DNA from: Rhodohalobacter sp. SW132 | GTDB taxonomy: Bacteria > Bacteroidota > Rhodothermia > Balneolales > Balneolaceae | Direction of reading: 5' to 3' | DNA length: 64,000 nt | Assembly: GCF_003390325.1 (NCBI RefSeq) | Contig: NZ_QUOK01000003.1 | Location: 62,001 to 126,000 of the forward strand | Shown: positions 8,140 to 16,489 of the stretch, piece by piece | How the letters are laid out: each line of letters starts with the position of its first letter | Position numbering within the stretch: position 1 is the stretch's first letter | Notes under the pieces: model-generated | Database searches by the model: none | Told to the model about the DNA's origin: nothing | Seen by the model: only the letters and a program-made list of their open reading frames with translations | Program-made: the position numbers and the translations under genes

Positions 8140-9270
8140 TTATTTGGAGAGCGTAAACTCAGGGAGTTTTTTAATCTCACCGCCATTCATTGACGACTCG
8201 TGTGCGAGCAGTCCCACGCATGTCCAGTTTGCAGACTGAACTGCATTTGGATATGGATCACGATCCTCAACAATTGAAGATACGAATTCATGGGCAAGAT
8301 GCGGATGCGAACCACCGTGACCTGCACCCTGGATAAATGAAAGGTGTGCCTGGTCTTCTGCATCGTATACACCCTCCTGGGTGAACGACTGGATTTCTTT
8401 CGGCAAACGGTGTCCGTAATCAGGCACTTTCACACGCTCCGGAATTTCAGGTTCGGGCTTTTTCGCGGTGTGAATTACAGGCTCTTCACCTTCAATCAAT
8501 GCCCATTCGAATGATTTTTTCGATCCGTACGCATCAAAACTCTCACGATACTGACGCGCTGTATCAAACAGCGAACGATAAATATGAGCAGATACGTCAG
8601 AGTCAAGAAGCTTAATATGGGCGGACTGAACGGCAAACGGGCACCCGGATTTCTCAATCAGGTCATCGCTTATTTTTCCGGATCCAAAGCAGGATACATA
8701 TTCAGCAGACTTATTCATCAGGCCGAGAACCGGGCTCACAACGTGCGTTGCGTAATGCATCGGTTTCATCCGCTCCCAGTATTCAGGCCATCCTTCCATA
8801 TCCTGTGGGTGGCTTGCCTGCAGGTACTGAATATCTCCCAGTTCGCCTTTCTCATAAAGCTCTTTTACAAAAAGGAATTCGCGGCTGTAAACAACTGTCT
8901 CTGCCATAGTGTACTTCAGGCCGGTTTCTTTAACCGTTTTTACAATCTCTTCGCAATCTTCAATGGTGGTCGCCATTGGAACCGTACAGGCCACGTGCTT
9001 GCCTGCCCGAAGTGCCATCAGGGTATGCTCGGCATGCATTTGGATTGGAGTGTTGATGTGAACCGCATCCACTTCCGGATCCTTCAGCATCTCTTCGTAT
9101 GATGTGTAACGGGTATCAATACCAAATTCATCCCCGATCTCTTTCAGCTTGGATTCCGTACGCTGGCAGATTGCGTACATATTCGCGTTTGGATGTTTTT
9201 GGTAGATAGGAATAAATTCAGCTCCGAATCCTAATCCTAATAAAGCAACGTTTACCTTTTTGTTCGCCAT
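8140..9270 (-). CDS. Gfo/Idh/MocA family oxidoreductase
   Basis: A 376-residue NAD(P)-dependent dehydrogenase. The Rossmann motif LLGLGFGAEFIP is at residues 10-21, and the family's catalytic-lysine region appears as AGKHVACTVPMATTIEDC near 89. Here the usual EKP triplet is replaced by TVP, so the active site may differ from classical members or work without that lysine. The C-terminal half is the alpha-beta domain that binds substrate (HATHVVSP-like AYHATHVV block near 172). No signal peptide. It is the last gene of a leftward run with the epimerase-like gene and copper protein. Family members often act on sugars, inositols or 3-keto sugars. Confidence 0.88.
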   Translation of the reverse strand: MANKKVNVALLGLGFGAEFIPIYQKHPNANMYAICQRTESKLKEIGDEFGIDTRYTSYEEMLKDPEVDAVHINTPIQMHAEHTLMALRAGKHVACTVPMATTIEDCEEIVKTVKETGLKYTMAETVVYSREFLFVKELYEKGELGDIQYLQASHPQDMEGWPEYWERMKPMHYATHVVSPVLGLMNKSAEYVSCFGSGKISDDLIEKSGCPFAVQSAHIKLLDSDVSAHIYRSLFDTARQYRESFDAYGSKKSFEWALIEGEEPVIHTAKKPEPEIPERVKVPDYGHRLPKEIQSFTQEGVYDAEDQAHLSFIQGAGHGGSHPHLAHEFVSSIVEDRDPYPNAVQSANWTCVGLLAHESSMNGGEIKKLPEFTLSK

Positions 9271-9305
9271 AATTTTTTTCGTTTAGTTAGAGTTTACAGG
9301 TTTAG

Positions 9306-9379
9306 AGATCTGATCAGATGAACAGATCTGTTTGTATATTTGCGATGTACCACGTTGCGAAGCATAAATTGTGCAACGT
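9306..9379. promoter_or_regulatory. Palindromes upstream of the oxidoreductase gene
   Basis: The 12-bp perfect palindrome ATCTGATCAGAT (9308-9319) is flanked by two direct copies of AGATCTG (9306 and 9324). A second inverted repeat ACGTTGC-N14-GCAACGT follows at 9352-9379. They lie 36-110 bp upstream of the oxidoreductase start and could be operators or a hairpin. No regulator can be named. Confidence 0.35.
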
Positions 9380-9491
9380 AGTTCTGCAGGATCAAAAAGT
9401 AGCACTGATCCTTAATTTTACAAGCTTTTGACAGCCTGCCTGTTTATCGGATAATCAACATATTCTAAAATCTTCAACACTCCGCAGAAGA

Positions 9492-10340
9492 TTATCCAAG
9501 CAGTTTTTTTATGAAAGCGAGTCCGTCTTTTGCAAGCTTATCCGGGCTCTCGGCAAGAGGACGCCAGATGGCAGCAGCTTTTGCCAGGAGCTCATTATCC
9601 GGTGAGAATGTTTCGATAATCACGTGTTTATCGTACCCAATCTCGTTAAGAGCTGATGCGATTCCGTCCCAGTCAAACTGACCAGTTCCGGGTGTTCCCC
9701 TGTCATTTTCAGCTACCTGCAGATGGTAGAGATGTTCACCTGCGGTTCGTATGGCGTCACCGAGATCTTTCTCTTCAATACCTGCGTGAAACAGGTCGAT
9801 CATCACTTTGCATGATGGGTGATCTACACGTTTAACCACATCAGTAACCTGGCTTGTCAGATTCAAAAAACTGGTTTCAAACCGGTTAAGCGCTTCCAGA
9901 CAGATTACAATATTTTTTTTCTCCGCATATTCGGCAACTTCGCGCAGCTGTGAGACAAGAAGTTTGGTCTCTTCTTCCCGTTGTTTATCATCTGATTGCC
10001 ATAGGCGTCCCACTTCAGAAGCGAGGGGTCCAACAAATAGTGTTGATCCGAGTTTTTCTGCTGCATCCAGTGAATCTTTCATATACTGTATGCCGTCATC
10101 CCGTACGGATTTATCAGGATGAATCAGATCTCTTCCACCGCCCATTGCGGCACAGGTTGTGATCGATAAACCACTATCTTCAATCGCCTTCCTGGCTCTT
10201 TCGCAATCCAGCGATGCGGGATCTTCAATCGGTAGTTCAACCGTATCAAATCCGAGTTCAGCGATTTTAGGTGCGTAGTTTTCAATTACTTCATTTGTTA
10301 CAGGAGACGTCCAAAGCCAAAGGCTGACACCAAATTTCAT
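9492..10340 (-). CDS. Sugar epimerase/isomerase of the tagatose/psicose 3-epimerase family
   Basis: A 282-residue xylose-isomerase-like TIM barrel. The four metal/catalytic positions of D-tagatose/D-psicose/L-ribulose 3-epimerases appear in order: Glu in ICLEALNRFE near residue 145, Asp in MIDLFHAGIEE near 178, His in HLQVAENDRGTPGTG near 205, and Glu in VIIETF near 239. Epimerisation at C3 of a ketose is therefore likely, although relatives also process 3-keto sugars. No signal peptide. It is co-oriented with the copper protein and oxidoreductase genes, giving a plausible sugar-processing run near araB. Confidence 0.87.
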   Translation of the reverse strand: MKFGVSLWLWTSPVTNEVIENYAPKIAELGFDTVELPIEDPASLDCERARKAIEDSGLSITTCAAMGGGRDLIHPDKSVRDDGIQYMKDSLDAAEKLGSTLFVGPLASEVGRLWQSDDKQREEETKLLVSQLREVAEYAEKKNIVICLEALNRFETSFLNLTSQVTDVVKRVDHPSCKVMIDLFHAGIEEKDLGDAIRTAGEHLYHLQVAENDRGTPGTGQFDWDGIASALNEIGYDKHVIIETFSPDNELLAKAAAIWRPLAESPDKLAKDGLAFIKKLLG

Positions 10341-10388
10341 ATTTATTTTTTTGATTGATTAAATTTTTAATTCAATTCGTGCGTGTAA

Positions 10389-10943
10389 TTACCGGGAGAT
10401 CAATCGTCCCTGCATCTGTGTAAAGTGTCCGGGATAAGTACAGATGTATGGATATGAACCGGGTTCTTCAGGAACAGTAATCTTTACATCAACCGTGTCA
10501 CCCGGAACGGCGAGGGATGTATAACCGAAAATTCTATCCATTTTATCTTCAGGAACATATTCATTTTGGTAAGCCTGAAGAGCTGCAACACCAACGGGAC
10601 GAATATCATCTTCTGTGTAAACAAACAGAATATTATGAGGCATCGTGCTTGAATTTATATAGCGGATGGTAAGTTCAGAACCCGCTTCGGCACGGATTTC
10701 AGTGATATCATAACTCAAATCACTTCCTTCTGATCTTACTTCAAGAGTATCCCCCGGTTCAACCGTAACGGTTTTTCCATCATTAATAAAAGTCTCCGCC
10801 TCAGCAGATGCATTCATCTCATGAGAAGAATGTGCATTTGTTTTGCTATTCGAATTATGATCGTTCATAACATATCCGGTAGCCGCAACTGCGAATACCA
10901 TAACGATGATACTTGTTGTGAAGGTAATTATTGACTGCTTCAT
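10389..10943 (-). CDS. Secreted type 1 copper protein (plastocyanin/azurin-like)
   Basis: 184 residues with an N-terminal hydrophobic segment (residues 5-27) that is either a signal peptide or an anchor, then a spacer and a cupredoxin fold. The copper ligands can be read: His in SSTMPHNILFVY near residue 104, then Cys, His and Met in ICTYPGHFTQMQG at the C-terminus. Such proteins carry single electrons in the periplasm. It is directly downstream of the ThuA-dehydrogenase gene and could be its electron acceptor, since that protein has no haem motif; this is inference. A terminator separates the two genes, so it may have its own promoter. Confidence 0.87.
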   Translation of the reverse strand: MKQSIITFTTSIIVMVFAVAATGYVMNDHNSNSKTNAHSSHEMNASAEAETFINDGKTVTVEPGDTLEVRSEGSDLSYDITEIRAEAGSELTIRYINSSTMPHNILFVYTEDDIRPVGVAALQAYQNEYVPEDKMDRIFGYTSLAVPGDTVDVKITVPEEPGSYPYICTYPGHFTQMQGRLISR

Positions 10944-11010
10944 TTGATTCTATATTTGGCAGTTTGCCGGCCGTACACTTCCGGATTCTGCTATGATTAT
11001 TATTTGATTT

Positions 11011-11049
11011 AAAATAAACCGGGAAGATTCAGATTTGTTGTCTTCCCGG
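11011..11049 (-). terminator. Terminator after the ThuA-dehydrogenase gene
   Basis: Nine-base-pair stem CCGGGAAGA (11019-11027) with TCTTCCCGG (11041-11049). On the minus strand it is followed by a T-rich stretch, TTTATTTT. Confidence 0.8.
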
Positions 11050-11087
11050 CTACTAAATCATTTACTACTGTGTACTTTATGATGTTA

Positions 11088-14045
11088 CTATCTGTTCCCA
11101 AATATATCGGACGACTCCCATTTCTCAGCAAGTGCATCCAGGTGTTCGTCGTATTCTTCCGGAAGATTTGCTCTCAATGAACTGAGTGAATTCCGTTCGC
11201 TATCGCTGAATTGCGGAGCTTCTCCTTCCGGCCATCCTTCAGCCAGTCCTCCAACAAACGCCGCTCCAAGTGTGGGGTCGGCATCAGGCAGACCTGACAA
11301 ATATTTGCTTACATCTCCGTTGTATTCACCAAGTGCATAATGGCCCCCAACGCGTTCCATTGCAGTTGCAACATTTTCTTTATACGTGCTGTCTGCAGAT
11401 TCCGGGAGATGTTTTGTAAATACGTGATCCAGAAAGCTCACTTCATTTTTTGCAGCCGCCGCGGATGCTGCATCACGCAGCCAGCGATCGTTAGCATTCT
11501 CAGACATCACAATCATTTCAGCAACGGCCTGTCCGGCTTTATCAGATGCTGGCATTTCAGCGAGAGCAAGAAGTGCAGCCAGACGCACATGCAGACTGGA
11601 TGACATCATTGTAGTTGCCGGCATAGTATAACCCATATCACCCGGAGCTTCTGGGTTCGGCACAAAATCAGCGGCCAGCACAAGATCACGTGCTGTTTCA
11701 TTTCTTGGGAGTGTCATCAGTGCAGCACGGCGTACAGCATTGGCTGGATGATGGAGTGCGCCCGCAGCAACATCAAATGCTTCAGCGTTATTTCCATCAA
11801 GTGCTCCAAGGCCATGCATGGTCCAGAGCGCATGAAGTGCTCCGGGATTGAGCCCAAGCTGATCGACCGAACGGTCATTGACCATTTCGTAAAGATCCGG
11901 CAGAACATTCGCATTGCCATTTTCTACCAGCAGACGCTGTGCAGTGAGTCTCCAGAACATATTAGTATGTGTAAGAGCATCAACAAGGTCCGCTTCTGTT
12001 GCATTTTCAAGCGAGAAATTTTCATCAGCGTTTTCATCACCTTTATATACGATACGGTAAATTCGTGCATGCTCAACATCACGGAGATCGGTTACATATG
12101 CGTTTCCTTCACCCCGCTCCCATCCGTTTGGAAATGGGTTGTGCTGAATAATGATGTTATACCAGTCAACCATCCAGAGCGCTCCGTCAGGCCCAACTTT
12201 AGTTTGTGTTGGAGAAAACCATTCATCCAGGCTGGACAGGAAATTCCATGCATTGTGCGCATGATAATGGCTTCCTTCTTCTTCCAGGATAAACTCACCC
12301 AAAAGTTGCCCGGTAGGCTCACCAACAAATGCCCGGCTATTCCAGTATGACTCGGGATAGTTTCTCGCAGTATAGATATGGAAACCAGACCCGGCTGTGT
12401 AATGCCCATGCTGGTCAACCTGGCGGATTTCTTCCATAATTGGATAAATTTCAGATGTATTCGCAATCATCGGTAAAGTAGGAGTACTTCCAACACCGCG
12501 AATTCCACGGTAAAACCGGTTAGGCACCGCACTTTGAACTGCGGGATTACGGTTCGCTGTTGAGCCAAATACAAAGCCTTCTTCGTTAAATCCAAGTCCC
12601 CAGGTGTTATTCGAGGTATTTGAGATATACTCCAGGGAGTCTGCGTTTGGTGTGAAACGGTAAAATCCACTGCTAAAACGATGCCTTTCATTTCCTACCG
12701 TTCCATCAAATGCGGAATATCCTACAGCTCCCCAAATATGGTTATCAATTCCGTATTGCAAGTTACTTGGGCCGGCATGCGTGTCAAAATCACCCCAGCC
12801 GGTCATAATCACTTCTTTATGATCTGCTTTTCCATCTCCATTTGTATCCTGCAGGAAGAAAAAGTCTGGCGCCTGGGCTACAATTACCCCACCATTTGCA
12901 AGTACGAGACTGGTTGCAATATTTAAACCTTCAGCAAATACGGTAATCTCATCTGCTTTGCCGTCGCCGGTAGTATCTTCCAGAATTTTAATACGGTCAT
13001 TCCCTTCCCGTTCATCTTTAAAATCGTTGGGATAGTCAACTGTCTCAAGAACCCAAAGACGACCTCTTTCATCCCATGTCATATCAATGGGGTTTACGAT
13101 ATCGGGCTCAGATGCAAAAAGTACAACTTCAAAATCGGGATCTACAACGATATGCTCCCGCGACTCTTCGGGTGAAAGTGGTAGCTGCACCTGTGTGATC
13201 GGATCATCAACTGTTCCCCAGCTTTCTCCTGCGGGATAATTCGGGAGCTCTCCGTCGCCAAATGCCAGTTCAGGCTTAGAAAAATCGGCATCCAGTGCCC
13301 AGTCGCCGGCTGTCCAGCGAAGACTATTTTGCAAAAGCTGCTTAAATCCATCATTCGACCACGTTCGCTCATCATGGCCCCAGGCGGTATAAAAAACCCT
13401 GCCATCTCCATGATTGCGAACCCATGTCCACGGCTCTTCGTGATCCCCTTCAACCCGAACAGAAAGTACGGTTCGATCCGGATTATGCTTCATATGAACA
13501 TATGTTTCATCCCAGCTCTCAATTTCAGGAACTCCTTCCAGAACAGGATGATCAGAAACCACCTGGCGTGTTGAAAAAGTGCCGGCACCATGAGCTTTAA
13601 AAGCTCCGCCAACCAAATTTACAAATGCGTCTGAATCGTTAAACGAAGCGGACGCGGAGTGGAGAGCAACAAATCCACCGCCATCAGCAATATAGGAAAG
13701 AAGAGAATGCTCCTGCTCCCTGGTGAGTCCCGACCGGTTTCCATAAAGCATAAAAACATCATACTTATCGAGTGTTTTTCGATTCAGGTCTGATTGCCTG
13801 TCGGTGTAGTGAACATGAATTCCATGTTCTGCAAGGTAGGGAATAACCGTTTGAATTCTTGTTTTTGGATTGTGATGGCCATCATCACCCAAAAACAATA
13901 CCTCAAGAGATTTTCGTGGTTCTTCCTGTTCTGCAGTTTCAGGAGCGGACTCCTGCTGTTGCGTGGACGTCGTTTCCTGTGTTGCACAAGCCGCTATCAG
14001 CAGCAAGGCAAAGATAGTACTGAATTGTAGTAGGTAGTTCTTCAT
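11088..14045 (-). CDS. ThuA domain plus PVC-type membrane dehydrogenase lipoprotein
   Basis: 985 residues starting with a lipoprotein signal whose lipobox is LLIAACA (Cys 20). Residues 45-250 form a ThuA-like flavodoxin-fold domain (VLFLGDDGHHNPKTR, GGGFVALHSASASF, VFYTAWGHDERTW). Residues 300-640 form the beta-propeller dehydrogenase domain seen in planctomycete-type sugar dehydrogenases (NPIDMTWDERGRLWVLET, DTTGDGKADEITVF, DTNGDGKADH). The C-terminal third is helical, HEAT-like. Unlike the related gene at 57122-60556 it lacks a CxxCH haem site. ThuA relatives act on 3-keto disaccharides. The role is likely periplasmic sugar oxidation. Its upstream region contains the shared palindrome at 14310. 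Confidence 0.83.
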   Translation of the reverse strand: MKNYLLQFSTIFALLLIAACATQETTSTQQQESAPETAEQEEPRKSLEVLFLGDDGHHNPKTRIQTVIPYLAEHGIHVHYTDRQSDLNRKTLDKYDVFMLYGNRSGLTREQEHSLLSYIADGGGFVALHSASASFNDSDAFVNLVGGAFKAHGAGTFSTRQVVSDHPVLEGVPEIESWDETYVHMKHNPDRTVLSVRVEGDHEEPWTWVRNHGDGRVFYTAWGHDERTWSNDGFKQLLQNSLRWTAGDWALDADFSKPELAFGDGELPNYPAGESWGTVDDPITQVQLPLSPEESREHIVVDPDFEVVLFASEPDIVNPIDMTWDERGRLWVLETVDYPNDFKDEREGNDRIKILEDTTGDGKADEITVFAEGLNIATSLVLANGGVIVAQAPDFFFLQDTNGDGKADHKEVIMTGWGDFDTHAGPSNLQYGIDNHIWGAVGYSAFDGTVGNERHRFSSGFYRFTPNADSLEYISNTSNNTWGLGFNEEGFVFGSTANRNPAVQSAVPNRFYRGIRGVGSTPTLPMIANTSEIYPIMEEIRQVDQHGHYTAGSGFHIYTARNYPESYWNSRAFVGEPTGQLLGEFILEEEGSHYHAHNAWNFLSSLDEWFSPTQTKVGPDGALWMVDWYNIIIQHNPFPNGWERGEGNAYVTDLRDVEHARIYRIVYKGDENADENFSLENATEADLVDALTHTNMFWRLTAQRLLVENGNANVLPDLYEMVNDRSVDQLGLNPGALHALWTMHGLGALDGNNAEAFDVAAGALHHPANAVRRAALMTLPRNETARDLVLAADFVPNPEAPGDMGYTMPATTMMSSSLHVRLAALLALAEMPASDKAGQAVAEMIVMSENANDRWLRDAASAAAAKNEVSFLDHVFTKHLPESADSTYKENVATAMERVGGHYALGEYNGDVSKYLSGLPDADPTLGAAFVGGLAEGWPEGEAPQFSDSERNSLSSLRANLPEEYDEHLDALAEKWESSDIFGNR

Positions 14046-14309
14046 GTTTATATGGTAGGATTATCCGAGTTGTTGTATTTACTAAAACTTGTTCAAATAA
14101 GCGTAAAACAGCTTTTTCACGCAATGGATGTGATGATTAACATACTAATATCTGTTGTGATTATTTGAGATTGCTTAAAATCTGAGAAGACATAAATAAT
14201 ATATCATTACTCAGAGTTTTAACTTCAATTTAATTCCTGACTATAAGGCGAAGTTACCAATCCAAAAACTGCTTTGTCGTGATTCGAAACGGTTTATTGA
14301 TCTCGATTA

Positions 14310-14328
14310 AAGTGTTACATTAACACTT
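14310..14328. promoter_or_regulatory. Palindromic operator AAGTGTTA-N3-TAACACTT, copy 2
   Basis: Same arms and spacing as 1068-1086, with spacer CAT. It lies 265 bp upstream of the ThuA-dehydrogenase start and 234 bp upstream of eboA, in a 516-bp divergent intergenic region that shows no other gene. Confidence 0.75.
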
Positions 14329-14561
14329 CAAGTAAATACCTATTTCGGTGAATATATGCAAGCGGTTTCAATAGCCATTACATACTTTAAACAGCCTGTT
14401 TTCTTAGAATCCTGGTTTCGCAAATGTTTGACTTCAGTAACCGCTAATCGGTTATTCTTTTTAACAATCTGATCGCCGGGTGCGGTTGTTTGTTCTTTAT
14501 ATTAAATGCATATTTGCCCCTTATATTCTCTCCGGGTATAATATTAAATCAATTACACGAA

Positions 14562-15467
14562 ATGAGCACTGATCATCAGAATCTCGATTTAAAAAAGCTT
14601 CGGAACAGTATCCTACAATGGCTTAAGGAACGTTTGAGTGATGAATCTTATGATAAAATTTCAACTATGTCCGAAGCACTTGCAGGAGACGCCGAAGACT
14701 GGGAAGTGTATTCATCCCTTAGTGCCGTACCCCGGTATACCGGTAAAAGCCCTCTTGAGTTAACGGATGATGAACTGAAAGAAGCCCGCAATATCCGGAC
14801 CGGGTGGGATCCATCTCAGTGGAGCGTTGACCAGCTGGCCAGAACCCTGCTCCTGCTTTCGATTGCCGAACGGGATAAAGATGAATTTTTTGATAAACTT
14901 GAAAAACTTTTCATTTCCAGTGATATGGGTGAAGCGGAAGCGCTTTATCAAAGCTTACCGGTTCTTCCATATCCGGATGAGTTGAAAGATCGTGCCGCTG
15001 AGGGAATCCGAAGCAACATCACCTCAGTTTTCACAGCTGTAGCGCAACGAAATCCCTACCCTGCCGATTTTCTTGATGAAGATGCCTGGAACCAGGTGGT
15101 TCTGAAATCCCTGTTCGTACAAACGCCGCTCTATCTCATCGTCGGAATCGATCGCAGGGCCAACGATAAACTGGCAGACATCCTCGTAGAATACGCACAT
15201 GAACGATGGTCAGCCGGCCGGGAAGTCTCCCCCGAACTTTGGCGTCCCGTAGGCCCGTTTATCGATGAAGCCAACCTGGAAGAGATTGAAAAAGTATTGA
15301 ACCACGAGGATACACTTCACCGTCAGGCAGCAATTCTGGCACTCAGCGCATCAGAATCCAAAGCAGCCAGCAATCTCATCAAAAAGTACCAGGATGTACT
15401 GCATAACGTGCATAAGCAGGAAATTAACTGGCATCGAATCGGTGAACAATACGATGCAGCCAGGTAA
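14562..15467 (+). CDS. eboA: EboA domain protein
   Basis: 301 residues, mainly helical, matching the EboA family in size and in its place before a TatD-like and a UbiA-like gene. The frame is open back to a TTG at 14490, but those 24 extra residues look like chance sequence; the ATG at 14562 opens MSTDHQNLDLKKLRNS. Features include LYQSLPVLPYPDELKDRAAEGIRSN near residue 135 and DEDAWNQVVLKSLFVQ near 175, then an AILALSASESKAA stretch near 270 with HEAT-like spacing. No enzymatic residues are known for EboA. It is the first gene of eboA-eboB-eboC, with 58 bp to eboB. Confidence 0.88.
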   Translation: MSTDHQNLDLKKLRNSILQWLKERLSDESYDKISTMSEALAGDAEDWEVYSSLSAVPRYTGKSPLELTDDELKEARNIRTGWDPSQWSVDQLARTLLLLSIAERDKDEFFDKLEKLFISSDMGEAEALYQSLPVLPYPDELKDRAAEGIRSNITSVFTAVAQRNPYPADFLDEDAWNQVVLKSLFVQTPLYLIVGIDRRANDKLADILVEYAHERWSAGREVSPELWRPVGPFIDEANLEEIEKVLNHEDTLHRQAAILALSASESKAASNLIKKYQDVLHNVHKQEINWHRIGEQYDAAR

Positions 15468-15525
15468 AACTTTTTTTTGATGCCATTTTTTTCGAACTGA
15501 ATATTTCAGCCAAACCTTTTTCATT

Positions 15526-16461
15526 ATGAGTATCGACAATATGATGTTTATCGACCCCCACATTCACATGATCTCCAGAACAACCGACGATTACAAAGCG
15601 ATGTATGAAGCGGGTGTTGTGGCCGTCATTGAACCCGCTTTCTGGCTTGGCCAGCCCAGAACAAATCCCGGTTCCATGCTTGATTATTTTAGTATGATCG
15701 TTGGCTGGGAGCGTTTCAGGGCCAGTCAGTTTGGCATTCAGCATTACTGCACAATTGGGTTAAACTCTAAAGAGGCCAACAACGAAAAACTTGCCGAAGA
15801 GACCATGGAGCTGCTCCCCCGGTATGCGAGTAAGGAAGGCGTGGTGGCGATTGGAGAAATCGGGTATGATGACATGACCGACCTGGAAGATCGATATTTC
15901 CGAAAACAGGTAGAACTCGCCAAAAAGATGGATATGCTGGTTTTGATACATACTCCCCATCGAAATAAGAAACAAGGGACACTTAAAAGCATGGATGTTT
16001 GTGAAGAGCACGGACTGGATCCCTCAAAAGTGATTATTGATCACAATAACGAGGAGACCATAAAAGATGTGCTGGAACGCGGATACTGGACGGCATTCAC
16101 CATTTATCCCGGCACAAAAATGGGTAACGAACGTATGGTGGAAATTGTGAAGGAGTACGGCACAGAGCGTATTTTTATCGATAGTGCGGCGGACTGGGGC
16201 CACAGCGATCCGCTTGGAGTTCCTAAAACTGCAAAATTAATGCTGCAGCGAGGAATTTCAGAGGATGACGTGAAAAAAGTATGCTATCAAAATGCACTTG
16301 ATGCCTATAGCCAGAGCGGACAAATGAATGAGAACGACTGGCTGAACCGTTCAAAAATTGATCAGCGGAAAACGTTTAGCGGCAATACGGTTCTTCGCGG
16401 CGGTTATAAGCCATATATTGAAGATGAAGATGACGCTAAAAATGATATTATCATTGAATAA
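15526..16461 (+). CDS. eboB: EboB, TatD-family metal-dependent hydrolase
   Basis: A 311-residue amidohydrolase-type TIM barrel of the TatD group. The metal site can be followed: HxH-type FIDPHIHM at residues 8-15, Glu in VVAIGEIGYDD near 110, His in LVLIHTPH near 145, His in VIIDHNNEET near 170, and Asp in FIDSAADWGHSDPLGVPK near 220. TatD proteins cut phosphodiester or related bonds; EboB's substrate is unknown. It lies between eboA and eboC with short gaps (58 and 28 bp), consistent with one transcript. An alternative reading as housekeeping TatD is unlikely given this setting and the divergent DWGHSDPL block. Confidence 0.9.
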   Translation: MSIDNMMFIDPHIHMISRTTDDYKAMYEAGVVAVIEPAFWLGQPRTNPGSMLDYFSMIVGWERFRASQFGIQHYCTIGLNSKEANNEKLAEETMELLPRYASKEGVVAIGEIGYDDMTDLEDRYFRKQVELAKKMDMLVLIHTPHRNKKQGTLKSMDVCEEHGLDPSKVIIDHNNEETIKDVLERGYWTAFTIYPGTKMGNERMVEIVKEYGTERIFIDSAADWGHSDPLGVPKTAKLMLQRGISEDDVKKVCYQNALDAYSQSGQMNENDWLNRSKIDQRKTFSGNTVLRGGYKPYIEDEDDAKNDIIIE

Positions 16462-16489
16462 ACCGCATTTTAACGAATAATACTTCTCA

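Noticed and set aside
14490-14561. Upstream TTG extension of eboA
   Set aside because: The extra 24 residues resemble noncoding sequence, and the ATG at 14562 gives a family-like N-terminus.
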